Positions 15,882 through 24,430 of a DNA stretch of 28,633 nt are shown one piece after another; positions within the stretch are counted from its first letter, which is position 1, and each line of letters starts with the position of its first letter. Where the stretch lies: assembly GCF_018314255.1 (NCBI RefSeq), contig NZ_CP073067.1:1-28633 (forward strand). Direction: 5' to 3'. The notes under the pieces are model-generated. The model was not told where the DNA came from and searched no databases. It saw only the letters and a program-made list of their open reading frames with translations. The stretch is from Lentilactobacillus buchneri (lineage in GTDB: Bacteria; Bacillota; Bacilli; Lactobacillales; Lactobacillaceae). The translations under genes and the position numbers were made by a program.

Positions 15882-16880
15882 ATGCATACCATCAAGGGAA
15901 CTAAACAATTTATTCGCCAATTTAACTTTTTTGAAAAAAAGGGCTTTAACCCAACCAAGTGCTCCATCATCAATCATTTATATGATCGCATGGAATCGTC
16001 CATTAAACGGCCCCTCGATTATTTTGACAAAGATAAAAAAGCGTTTTTTATCATCTACTCCAATGAGCAGATGGCTCGGGATATCAACGTTTCTGTCCGG
16101 ACAGTCGCTAACTACATGGCCGAATTAGCCGATGAACAGTGGATTACTCGCTACAACACGCCAACCAATTCTACTTACCGCATTTTCATTCCACGGTTTG
16201 CCACAGCAAGTTCCCCATTCTGGTACACCCCTAGAAAATTTTGCTGGGGGGGCTGGAAAAAATTTCTACCAAATCAGACTTTTAATCATACTTTGACATA
16301 TAAAACAATTAATACAGATAATACACAAAATGGACTAAATAGCGCGATTTTCACAAGCTCACCAAAGTCAGGACCCCAAACCGTAGCTAACACTCCGCAA
16401 CCAGGGGAAACTAACGGCCAGCCAACTTCAAAACAACCGAAAACCAGCCAGCAACCAGTGCTTAACGATATGGCAATCAATATCATTGCCGATCAACTCA
16501 TCCACCAGGGGGGATTACCAGAACAAGCCGTCTCGATTATGAAGGCCCTCTCCTTTGGCAATGCTGATAAACTATACAATTACGGCGGCCTAATCTATAA
16601 AGCTAAAAAAGCCGTCTACAAGAATCATCGTGAAGTGAAGGATATTGGCCTCGCTTTGTCACTCGAACAAAACACCGACATGCGCGACAGTCTAGCTGAA
16701 AACTTGCGCCGCATTCTATTCACCGCCAACAAAAAAACGGCTAATCCGGTCGGGGTTGAGAAGTACATCATGGTTTCCCTGAAAAACTATTTTGAAGAAT
16801 GCGGTGATAAATTCCTTCAGGAATTGCATTATGACCCAGCAAACTATCCTGAAAATTCTAATACTCCTGCCTATGCCTAA
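15882..16880 (+). CDS. repA: Plasmid replication initiator, RepA_N type
   Basis: A 332-residue initiator for theta replication. The N-terminal region (about 20-105) has the RepA_N winged-helix pattern: AKLLYxxL-like CSIINHLYDRMESS, then AFFIIYSNEQMARDINVSVRTVANYMAELADEQWITR. A Pro/Gln/Thr-rich linker (about 165-200) separates it from a C-terminal helical domain (205-332) typical of host-specific RepA_N parts. Ribosome site AGGAGAT precedes ATG 15882. In this family the origin is usually inside the gene's variable centre; the CAGCCAAC/CCAGCCAGCAACC-rich stretch at 16400-16460 is the candidate. Expression is probably set by the leader attenuator and countertranscript. Confidence 0.88.
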   Translation: MHTIKGTKQFIRQFNFFEKKGFNPTKCSIINHLYDRMESSIKRPLDYFDKDKKAFFIIYSNEQMARDINVSVRTVANYMAELADEQWITRYNTPTNSTYRIFIPRFATASSPFWYTPRKFCWGGWKKFLPNQTFNHTLTYKTINTDNTQNGLNSAIFTSSPKSGPQTVANTPQPGETNGQPTSKQPKTSQQPVLNDMAINIIADQLIHQGGLPEQAVSIMKALSFGNADKLYNYGGLIYKAKKAVYKNHREVKDIGLALSLEQNTDMRDSLAENLRRILFTANKKTANPVGVEKYIMVSLKNYFEECGDKFLQELHYDPANYPENSNTPAYA

Positions 16881-17214
16881 TAACCAAGATCAGCTCTAAT
16901 TAGGCTTAGTTGGTATGCCCTAAAACCCAGTAAATTTGTTGTCGCCTTTATGCTGGATGATGCGTTTAAAGCTGTTAGTTATCGCACAATGGGGGGTAAA
17001 AGCGCACCCTTGTCTAATAGCGGTTGTCGGCGCATCTTCACATGGCCTAGTAAACACGGGAAACTGGACTTGAGGATTTGTGTCAAAACCATAACTTTGG
17101 AGTCTACCTTTACGGCACATTTGGGCATTATTGTTTGAGAAAATGGTCGTTAGGTGATCGCTAATAGCTTTGCGCTTGTTGCCCTCGATGCCAAACCAAA
17201 TAGATTTAGTTTTA
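16881..17214. other. Stretch without a recognisable gene
   Basis: Short open frames occur on both strands (for example 16950-17138 and 16920-17120), but none has a ribosome site or a recognisable motif. The DNA is richer in GC in its middle than the flanks and may be the remnant of a deleted gene next to the IS5 element. Confidence 0.4.
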
Positions 17215-18069
17215 GAAGCTGTCCAAGATCTATGATTTTTGATATACTTCTATGTAAAAAGCGAGTTTAAGCTATGAAAAATTATCCCAGCAATATTACT
17301 CGGCAACAATTTGAATTAATTCGACCAGCTTTAGAAAATTTTCGTAAGCGAACTAAGCCTCGAAAATATGACCTCTACGAGGTCTTCTGTGCGGTCCTAT
17401 ATGTCTTGAAAACCGGTTGCCAATGGCGTCAAGTCCCCGGTGATTTCCCAGAATGGCGGTCAGTTTACAACTATTACAAAATTTGGTCAACTAAAGCTGA
17501 GCCTACGGCTGATTCTTTATTGGAACAAGTTTTAAAAAAATTGTCATTGCTCGGCGAACTTACCAAGGACGTTCAGCTTTAACTTCCTTTATTATCGTTG
17601 ACGCTCAGAGCGTCAAAAACACCGCTACTGCTGAAAACAAAGGTTACGACGCTGGTAAGAAAATCTCGGGGATTAAGCGCCATCTGGCAGTTGACATCAA
17701 TGGCTTTCCGCAGGCCATTCACATGACGCGAGCGAACGTCTCTGATCGAGACGGGGCCAGTGCCATGATCGCTTTACATGCCATGCATTTACGCCAGGTT
17801 CAAAATGTCTTAGTTGATGGTGGTTATTCAGGCGTTAATTTTCAGCTCGATGTAGCCAGTAATTTAAACGCAACCGTGCAGGTTGCGAAGCGCAATGAGT
17901 TGCATCGATTCGAAGTCATGCCCCAACGTTGGGTAGTCGAACGATCTTTTAGTTGGCTAGAGAATTGTCGGCGACTTTGGAAAAATTGTGAGCGTCAATT
18001 AACCACCAGTCTGCAAATGGTCGTTTTAGCGTTTTTAGCACTATTACTTAAGAGATTTTAGACAGCTTC
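17215..18069 (+). mobile_element. IS5-family element, copy A (855 bp)
   Basis: Ends are GAAGCTGTC (17215) and GACAGCTTC (18069). The length equals that of the two copies at 25951-27663. The flanks are TTA left and TAA right, which do not match, whereas the other copies have perfect 3-bp duplications. This copy is thus a product of an IS-mediated deletion or recombination. It abuts the 31-bp end of a lost IS3 element. Confidence 0.9.
17274..18061 (+). CDS. IS5-family transposase, OrfA-OrfB by -1 frameshift, copy A
   Basis: OrfA (17274-17582, 102 residues) holds the N-terminal DUF4096-like region (CQWRQVPGDFPEWRSVYNYY). OrfB (stop at 18061) holds the DDE core. At the A7 run 17534-17540, a -1 slip joins OrfA to KKIVIARRTYQGR and yields a 262-residue fusion. 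The catalytic residues are then in FIIVDAQSVKN, VLVDGGYSG and WVVERSFSWLENCRRL. OrfB has no good ribosome site at its first ATG (17723), which lies after the first Asp, so frameshifting is required. All three copies keep the A7 run. Confidence 0.9.
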
Positions 18070-18070
18070 T

Positions 18071-18101
18071 AAAAGTTGTCTCAGGAATCAGCTTACATCC
18101 A
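18071..18101 (-). mobile_element. 31-bp remnant of an IS3 left end
   Basis: Exact reverse complement of 12354-12384, the left end of the IS3 element. It is what remains of a second, inverted IS3 copy that had inserted in the Fic-like gene, whose frame begins right after it. Confidence 0.9.
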
Positions 18102-18283
18102 TTAGGTAGTGAAGACTTTTTTGAACCACCTTTAATTAACGAAAAACAAGAACAATCCTTTTTACAAAAAATCTTGGCTGATCCACGAACGACGATTACT
18201 GATAAAGCATTGACTGTCATGTATCATAATATGCGCCAACAAATCTTTTGGGACGGGAACAAAAGGACGGCGACTTTAAGTGC

Positions 18284-19387
18284 CTTGAATTTACACTTTA
18301 AGTGCAACACTAATTAAATAAAGAATGGCCCATGGCCAAATTTCTGTAAAATGATGTTTGCGAAAACAATCATGAAAGGAATTCAGCCATGGACCACTAC
18401 AAGCATATTACCATAGATGAACGGGAAACTATCTTTTTAATGAGGAATCATGGAAACTCACTTCGTGAGATTGCCAGCCATATCAAGAAAAGTTACTCAA
18501 CCATTTCTCGAGAATTAAGCCGTAATTCTACTGGTAAATCCTATTCACCTTCGAAGGCTCAGGAGAAGTACAAACAGCGCAAAGGCAACTGTGGCAGAGT
18601 CTCTCTTTTGAGTAATCCTCAGGTGGTTGAAGTGGTGAGAGAACACTTCTGCGAAGACCTTTGGTCTCCGGAGGAAATATCGAATCGCTTGGCAGTCGAA
18701 AAGTATCCGGTGCAGATCAGTACCACGACTATTTACCGTGGGATTTTCAATGGCTTATTTGATAATTTGTTTAAATCTGGCAGCTCTAGTGCCGTGCGCC
18801 ATCTAAGGCATCACGGCAAGTCTCGCCACAATAAAGCTTATCAAGAAAAGCGAGGCAAGATTCCAATCCCCAACAAGATTCATGATCGTCCGCGAGAAGC
18901 TGACAACCGTGTAGAAATTGGTCACTGGGAAGGTGATACCGTGTTAGGCAAAAGCGGAAAGGCTTGTGTCGTTACATTGGTTGATCGAAAATCTCGTTAC
19001 CTGCTTATTGGTAAAGCTGCTAAAAGAACTTCAGAAGCAGTCACGGATACTTTGAGCGACTTAATGAAGCTATGGCCTGGTAGATCGTTAACGATTACCC
19101 CGGATAGGGGTAAAGAGTTTGCCAAAGTTCAATGTTTAACTGATAAGTTTGGTACGCCCTTCTACTTTCCCGATCCTCACTCTCCTTGGCAACGAGGAAC
19201 TAACGAAAATACTAACGGCTTGCTTCGCGAATATTTGCCAAAAGGAACTGACCTTGATTCAATTACTGACCGCCGGATACAAGCATATGCAGAACAAATG
19301 AATAATCGTCCCCGTAAATGTCTCGGATGGAAAACGCCTTATGAAATATTCTTTAATGTAGTGTTGCACTTAATTTGACAATTCAAG
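18284..19387 (+). mobile_element. IS30-family element, copy 2 (1104 bp)
   Basis: The ends CTTGAAT (18284) and ATTCAAG (19387) match over about 30 bp with some mismatches. The target duplication is GC (18282-18283 and 19388-19389). Its removal restores the Fic-like reading frame. It is the same length as copy 1 and nearly identical, in the same orientation. Confidence 0.95.
18389..19378 (+). CDS. IS30-family transposase, copy 2
   Basis: Complete 329-residue DDE transposase starting MDHYKHITIDERE, with ribosome site AAAGGA before ATG. Residues and motifs are as in copy 1: the N-terminal HTH, then GHWEGDTVLG, TPDRGKEF and NENTNGLLREY. The DNA differs from copy 1 by only scattered bases, for example near 19013 and in the leader before the start. 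Likely functional and a recent transposition. Confidence 0.95.
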   Translation: MDHYKHITIDERETIFLMRNHGNSLREIASHIKKSYSTISRELSRNSTGKSYSPSKAQEKYKQRKGNCGRVSLLSNPQVVEVVREHFCEDLWSPEEISNRLAVEKYPVQISTTTIYRGIFNGLFDNLFKSGSSSAVRHLRHHGKSRHNKAYQEKRGKIPIPNKIHDRPREADNRVEIGHWEGDTVLGKSGKACVVTLVDRKSRYLLIGKAAKRTSEAVTDTLSDLMKLWPGRSLTITPDRGKEFAKVQCLTDKFGTPFYFPDPHSPWQRGTNENTNGLLREYLPKGTDLDSITDRRIQAYAEQMNNRPRKCLGWKTPYEIFFNVVLHLI

Positions 19388-19700
19388 GCTAATAAAATTA
19401 TGATTGACGGTGGTGCAGGCTTAATCAATGTGCCGTTAGATAAGTGGGATCAATGGAACGAACTAATTGCCAATTATTATCGAACTAATGACATGGCTAA
19501 AATTAAACGGTGGACATATGACAATGGCATTCAACGATTACAAATTAGAGCAAACTTAGCACTTAAATCAGTTAAAGATAAAACTAGTAAAAGAATTCAA
19601 AAACAGTTAAAAGATTTTGCGGATCAGAACCCAGAAATCAAGCCCAAAAATGATCCAGAAAATAAAAACGATCGGCCTAGTTATTAGGTTGATCGTTTTT

Positions 19701-19967
19701 TTATTTATCCGGTTTATGGGCGTTAACATAGTCAGCAAATATTTTTAAAAGTTCTTCGGTTTGTTCAACCGTGAGATTATCAGCTTGAAAGTATTTTTCG
19801 AGCAAAGCCCCTTTTTGAATTAATCGGCGAGAACGGGCTTTGCGGGCTTGCCGATTTACGTAGTATTTAGATTGCCGTAATTTAAAATCTTCTCGCTCAA
19901 TTTTTTGTTTTAAACGCGCTTGTTGCTCAACTAGTTTTTCATATTGATTAGGCATAGTCATTACCAC
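19701..19967 (-). CDS. Small mobilization accessory protein (TraD/MobC-like)
   Basis: An 88-residue, highly charged helical protein. The first 50 residues look like a coiled coil (QARLKQKIEREDFKLRQ). A basic RKARSRRLIQKGALLEKYF segment at about 42-60 resembles the (R)xxRTRRLIxxGxLxxK motif of small conjugal-transfer TraD-type proteins, and LTVEQTEELLKIFADYV follows. It lies between oriT and the Fic remnant, transcribed away from oriT with the gene at 19975. The likely role is oriT or relaxase binding. Family assignment is tentative. The 3-residue alternative start at MPNQYE is possible. Confidence 0.7.
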   Translation of the reverse strand: MVMTMPNQYEKLVEQQARLKQKIEREDFKLRQSKYYVNRQARKARSRRLIQKGALLEKYFQADNLTVEQTEELLKIFADYVNAHKPDK

Positions 19968-19974
19968 CTAACTA

Positions 19975-20184
19975 TTATCGGTTATTTTGAGCTTGATTTA
20001 AAAAGGCGGCAACTTTTTTAGCAATCATTTTAATCTGTGGAGTGGTAAGTGTCCCATAATCCAAATTGGCTGATCTAATGATTTGCTTACCGAGATTTTG
20101 TTCAATTTTATTTTTTTCAGCTTTAATCTTTTGATTAAGCTGTTTTAATTTGGCTTCTTGTTTTTCTAAGTTACTTTGAGACAT
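19975..20184 (-). CDS. Small mobilization accessory protein
   Basis: A 69-residue protein starting MSQSNLEKQE, with ribosome site GGAGG six nucleotides before ATG 20184. The N-terminal half is a Lys/Glu/Gln coiled coil, followed by GKQIIRSANLDYGTLTTPQIKMIAKKVAAFLN. Its layout (coil, basic turn, terminal helix) parallels the gene that follows 7 bp after its stop, so the two are probably distant relatives acting together in the relaxosome. A longer in-frame start at 20223 lacks a ribosome site. Confidence 0.7.
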   Translation of the reverse strand: MSQSNLEKQEAKLKQLNQKIKAEKNKIEQNLGKQIIRSANLDYGTLTTPQIKMIAKKVAAFLNQAQNNR

Positions 20185-20221
20185 AATGATCCCTCCAATC
20201 GTATTAAAAATAATCACCGAC

Positions 20222-20250
20222 ACTATATTATACAGAGAACGTTAAGTCAA
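20222..20250 (-). promoter_or_regulatory. Promoter of the accessory mobilization genes
   Basis: On the minus strand TTGACT (plus 20245-20250), a 17-nt spacer and TATAGT (plus 20222-20227) lie about 40 bp upstream of the small gene's start and next to oriT. Confidence 0.7.
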
Positions 20251-20330
20251 AGGATAGAAGTTGAAATAGCGAAGCGGAAGGCATACACTAGAAGTAAATT
20301 TAGGGGAATCAGCAGGCCGAGTGAAACGAG

Positions 20331-20377
20331 GTTAATGCGCACTTACACATAGAATGAATTCTATGTTGTGCTAACCC
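20331..20377 (-). other. oriT: oriT with MOBQ-type nic region
   Basis: On the minus strand an 8-bp inverted repeat (CATAGAAT / ATTCTATG; plus 20348-20355 and 20358-20365) is followed two bases later by TAAGTGCGC (plus 20337-20345). TAAGTGCGC is the core known from RSF1010, pIP501 and related MOBQ origins, where nicking occurs within TAAGTGCG-C. An outer GGTTA/TAACC pair (from 20330 and to about 20374) encloses the site. It lies between the divergent accessory and relaxase genes, the usual place. The exact nick is inferred. Confidence 0.85.
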
Positions 20378-20453
20378 CAAAATCCTGTATTAGAAGTCGC
20401 CGATGGCGACAACAAAGTCAAGCCCATAGAATCAAAGTAAAGAGGTGACTAAC

Positions 20454-22514
20454 ATGGCAATATTTCATATGAGTTTTAGTAATATTAGTGCTGGAAAAGG
20501 ACGAAGTGCGATTGCCAGTGCGGCTTATCGAAGTGGTGAAAAATTATTTGATGATAAAGAAGGTCGCCGATATTTCTATGCCCGATCGGTAATTCCAGAA
20601 AGCTTTATTTTAACCCCCAAAAATGCACCAGAATGGGCCAGTGATCGAGAAAAATTATGGAATGAAGTTGAAAAGAAAGATCGTAAATCAAACTCACGGT
20701 ATGCAAAAGAATTTAACGTAGCTTTACCGGTAGAATTAAGTGAATCCGAACAGAAAGAATTACTGACAAAATATGTGCAAGAAAATTTTGTCGATCAAGG
20801 TATGGTAGCTGACGTAGCAATTCATCGTGATCACCCAGACAATCCACATGCACATGTAATGTTAACTAATCGTCCATTTAACATCGATGGTACTTGGGGA
20901 TTAAAGGCAAAAACTCAATACATTAAAGATGAAAATGGCAAGCAACTTCTAACTAAAAGTGGGTTCCCAAAACAAAGAAAAATTTGGTTAGTTGATTGGG
21001 ATAAAAAGGAAAAAATTAATGAGTGGCGGCATAATTGGGCAACAAGTGTTAATCAGTCTTTGGCACAAAAAAATATTCCCGATCGAATTAGCGAAAAATC
21101 ATTTGTCGATCAAGGAATTCAAGAGACACCTACCCAACATGAAGGGATTAATAGTCAGAGACAAAATAGAAAAGCGTTTAATCAACAAGTTAGCGCACAA
21201 AGAAGCGCCCAAGCTAAATATCACAATCTTGACGAAAAGATTAGAAATCATGAACACTTTGACGCTTTAACTGACGAGCTATCATTCTCTGAAAAACACA
21301 CAATTAGTCATCTAAGTCAGCAATTGAAAGCCTATGTCGATTTAGAACATTTAGATGATAAACAGCGCATGCTGTTTAATTGGAAAAACAGCTTATTAAT
21401 CAAACATGCCATTGGTGAAGATGTAACCAAGCAACTGCTGACTATTGACCAGCAAACGACATCACTAGCACAAGCTAACCAGTTGTTAAATAAAGTGGTG
21501 GAACGAGCAACGAAAAAGCTTTATCCGGAACTTAATTTTGAACAGACAACCGCAGCTGAACGACGGGAACTGATTAAAGAAACTAATAGTGAACAAACGA
21601 TTTTTAAGGGTAGCAAATTGGCAGAACGGTTAGCGGATATTCGAAGTGACTTATTAACCCAGCAATTATTGACGTTTACCAAGCGGCCATATACCAGCTG
21701 GCAGTTAGTTAATCAGCAGGCCCAAACAATTGAGAAGCAATTAACCACGGTCCTAGCCAAACATGGTCACCAGTTAGACGATTTGAAGCATACTGATCGG
21801 GGCATACTAGCCGCTTATCAACCAAGCGAACTCGAATTCATTTCTAAAGCGGTGAAAAATTTACGGGTCATGCGGGAAGTTAAAGCCGTGGTGCAAACCC
21901 AATACAACAGCATTCTAACGACTGCTTTTCCGGACAGTGACCTAGATAAGCTAGAGACGATTGATAAGGAACAAATCTATACCGCCGTGGTTTACTATGA
22001 CCCAGAATTAAAGCCATTAAGCGCCGATGATCTTAGTCAATTACAACAGCAGCCAACGGTAGTCTTTACTAGTCAGCAACACCAAGCCGGTTTGAATTAC
22101 CTGTTAGGTAAAATGGAATTAAAAGATATTCAGGATCATCGACTGCAACGGGTCTTAAAACATGATGGCACCCGGCAACTGTTTATCGGCGAATGTGGCC
22201 AAGATCCTAAGTTGGATCACCAACAAATTGAAATGGTGCAAGCCCGTTTGAAACAACAGACAACACGGTTTGATCAATATAAGCAAGCTCAAGTTAAGGA
22301 CTATCAGGCCATTAATTATTACCCAACTAGCCCGAAAAACTACCTGACTAATATTTTGGACGAAGCCTTAATAACCATTTTATATGCGAAGAACACGGAC
22401 TATCTAAGAAAGCAGCAACTACGTGGACTAAAGGAGACTGAGTGGGCAATGACGAAAAAGCAGCGGCAACATCAAACTCGAAACCGGCATGAAGATGGGG
22501 GCATGCACTTGTAA
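20454..22514 (+). CDS. mobA: MobA/MobL-family relaxase (MOBQ)
   Basis: A 686-residue nicking enzyme that cuts oriT and leads the strand into the recipient. The N-terminal relaxase domain has the nucleophile Tyr25 in [11 protein letters not shown]. The metal-binding three-His motif is [18 protein letters not shown], with His124, His132 and His134. The remaining 400 residues are helical and Gln-rich, without helicase or primase motifs that I can see. ATG 20454 (MAIFHMSFS) is chosen because AAAGAGG lies 8 nt upstream; a GTG at 20445 overlaps it. No coupling protein or mating-pore genes are present, so a helper element must supply these. Confidence 0.93.
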   Translation: MAIFHMSFSNISAGKGRSAIASAAYRSGEKLFDDKEGRRYFYARSVIPESFILTPKNAPEWASDREKLWNEVEKKDRKSNSRYAKEFNVALPVELSESEQKELLTKYVQENFVDQGMVADVAIHRDHPDNPHAHVMLTNRPFNIDGTWGLKAKTQYIKDENGKQLLTKSGFPKQRKIWLVDWDKKEKINEWRHNWATSVNQSLAQKNIPDRISEKSFVDQGIQETPTQHEGINSQRQNRKAFNQQVSAQRSAQAKYHNLDEKIRNHEHFDALTDELSFSEKHTISHLSQQLKAYVDLEHLDDKQRMLFNWKNSLLIKHAIGEDVTKQLLTIDQQTTSLAQANQLLNKVVERATKKLYPELNFEQTTAAERRELIKETNSEQTIFKGSKLAERLADIRSDLLTQQLLTFTKRPYTSWQLVNQQAQTIEKQLTTVLAKHGHQLDDLKHTDRGILAAYQPSELEFISKAVKNLRVMREVKAVVQTQYNSILTTAFPDSDLDKLETIDKEQIYTAVVYYDPELKPLSADDLSQLQQQPTVVFTSQQHQAGLNYLLGKMELKDIQDHRLQRVLKHDGTRQLFIGECGQDPKLDHQQIEMVQARLKQQTTRFDQYKQAQVKDYQAINYYPTSPKNYLTNILDEALITILYAKNTDYLRKQQLRGLKETEWAMTKKQRQHQTRNRHEDGGMHL

Positions 22515-22627
22515 TCACAAAATTAGCGACTGGTTAATTGGTATGAATGGTAGCCCATAATGTATTTTATACTGATAAAAATTTGGTACGTAGAGCGTGC
22601 TCGATTAGTTACCTATAGCTGCCAGCC

Positions 22628-24145
22628 TTGTGTATGGTCTATCAAAGAGACCAGGCAATCAAAAACTTTAAGCCGGAACCCTATTTTGAACTAAATGCTG
22701 AAATTCTTGCTAATCAGCAAAAATTCGTGGCAAAATTAGACCCCTATCAGCGATTTAAAGACAAAACAGGGCTAATGACATTCATGCAAGCTAAACACGT
22801 TCAGAAAAGCTCACAGGCCGGTTTAATCAAGAACGTCCAAAAGCAAGGCAAGAAGCGTGCTAGTCCCCAACTATTCTCGCTATCCAGTCTGCAAAGTGCC
22901 ATGAATAAACGTTATCACGCCAGCGCCAGTCAAACCTTAGCGGCCATTCAGAGTTTATACGAAGCCAAGTTCCTTAGTTATCCCCGAACGGATTGTGCCT
23001 ACATCACTGATGAAGAATTTGATTATTTAGTGGCTAATCTGACGAAGTATCTGGGGTTAGTCTCTAAGCCAGTCGCTTTAACCAATACCACCCCGAATAA
23101 ACGCTATGTTAATGGGAAAAAGGTTGAAGAACACTATGCCATTATCATGACTAAAGTCGTGCCGACGAAAGATCAATTAGCTGCCTTACCTAAATTACAG
23201 CAACAAGTCTATGACTTGGTTTTAAGAACGACGTTAGCGATGTTTGCTGATCCGTACGAGTACGAAGAAACCACCATTATCACCCAAGTTGGTGACGCCA
23301 ATTTTAAAGCAACCGGTAAGGTCCCAACTAAGCAAGGTTGGCAAGCTTTATTTGATGATCACAAAACCGACCAGCAAGAGGCAGCCACCTTACCGATCGT
23401 TCACCAAGGCGACCAAGTTCAAGCGAATCTGCAAACACCGCAAAAAGAAACGACACCACCGGTGCCCTTTACCGAAGGTACCTTAATTACGGCAATGAAG
23501 ACGGCCGGCAAAACACTTGATGATGAAGAAGCCCAAGCGATTCTTAAAGATGTGCAAGGCATTGGAACGAGTGCAACCCGGGCCAATGTGCTGGAAGTGT
23601 TAAAGAAGCGCGGCTATTTAGTTACTGAAAAGAACAAGCTCCACGTCAGTGAAGCGGGGATTACTTTATGTAAAGCGGTTGAACTCGAACCCTTGTTAAC
23701 TAGTCCAGAAATGACAGCTAAATGGGAGCAAGCGTTACAGCAAATCAGTACCGAAGAACGCACTCAGGATAACTTTTTGAGCCAAATTAAGAAGTTTGTC
23801 GCGAAATTGATTGCTGATGTCCCCGCGCAATTGACTGGCAGTCCAACCATTAAGCAACAAATCAATCACCAACAGCAAGCACAAAAGTCCGCCGAGGTCT
23901 TCTTAGAAACACCGCAAGCGACCGTTTTAAATAAACAGAAGTTTTACCTTGTGAAGCCTAAGCAGGGCGAAGACTTTACCTTACCCAAGAAATGGAGTAG
24001 CAAGACGCTTGGTAAGACCGCAATTAAAGCGCTGGTCACCAAGGGGGAAACCAGCAAATTAAAGGGTTTCAAGAGCAAAAAAGGAAAGTCGTTTGCTGCC
24101 AAGTTAAAGCTTGACGGCCATAAATTAAGTTTTGATTTTGATTAG
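22628..24145 (+). pseudogene. topB: 5'-truncated topoisomerase III (type IA)
   Basis: The open frame encodes about 505 residues of a plasmid-type type IA topoisomerase. It starts within the gate region (MVYQRDQAIKNFKPEPYFEL, normally after RVQTPTL) and has the active-site Tyr118 in LSYPRTDCAYI. Later come the GTSATRANVLEVLKKRGY motif and a Lys-rich C-terminal repeat. The TOPRIM domain (about 150-200 residues) is missing, so it cannot bind the catalytic metals. A stop lies just upstream (22616), the only start is TTG/ATG inside the family sequence, and no ribosome site is seen. A deletion between relaxase and topB is likely. Confidence 0.85.
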
Positions 24146-24194
24146 AACCTGCCTACCGCCCTACACTACGTTCCGGTTGGTTAACTCGTCATTT

Positions 24195-24226
24195 AGGTTC
24201 ACTTTTACAATCCCAAAAGTAAACCT
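24195..24226. repeat. Inverted repeat after topB
   Basis: AGGTTcACTTTT (24195-24206) pairs with AAAAGTaAACCT (24215-24226) with one mismatch around an 8-nt loop. No T-run follows, so termination is uncertain. Confidence 0.45.
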
Positions 24227-24266
24227 GAACAACGGGTGAGATTAACAAAGCAAAGGAGATCATAAA

Positions 24267-24427
24267 ATGAACAACGAATTAGCAGTTTTAGCACTGGTAA
24301 CGGCGCTTATTATCAAGTAGCCTGGCAAAAATTGTCTGACGGTTACGTTGCCCTTTATGGCACGACCCCGATTCAAATAAGATCATTGCCAACATTGAAT
24401 GATATTTTTGAAGATGAGGAGGGGTAA
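24267..24427 (+). pseudogene. Small frameshifted gene before the ArdC-like gene
   Basis: ATG 24267 with ribosome site AAAGGAG opens a frame of only 17 codons (MNNELAVLALVTALIIK). From about 24296 the +1 frame continues for 43 codons as GNGAYYQVAWQKLSDGYVAL and further, ending EDEEG-stop at 24427, just before the ribosome site of the next gene. A single-base change near 24295 would fuse them into a protein of about 53 residues. Function unknown. The alternative is an intact 17-residue peptide plus unrelated sequence. Confidence 0.5.
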
Positions 24428-24430
24428 CTT

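Larger units (their letters stand above)
18102..19687 (+). pseudogene. Fic-like gene, 5'-truncated and interrupted by IS30
   Basis: Two pieces, 18102-18283 and 19390-19687, form one frame once the IS30 element and one GC duplication are removed (TLS-A-NKIMI). The Fic core reads RQQIFWDGNKRTATLSANKIMI; the usual HPF(x)2GN(G/K)R has Gln-Ile-Phe instead of His-Pro-Phe, so the catalytic His is absent. A helical region follows (WDQWNELIANYYRTNDMAKI), then a tail QKQLKDFADQNPEIK shared with the ArdC-like protein at 24431. The 5' part is lost at the IS3 remnant, so no start codon remains. An internal ATG at 19400 cannot give a Fic fold. Confidence 0.85.

Noticed and set aside
16920..17138. Short frames on both strands after rep
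   Set aside because: No ribosome site, no motif, and they overlap each other; not supported as genes.
20445..20453. GTG start three codons upstream in the relaxase
   Set aside because: It overlaps the ribosome site AAAGAGG; family members start MAIFHMS.
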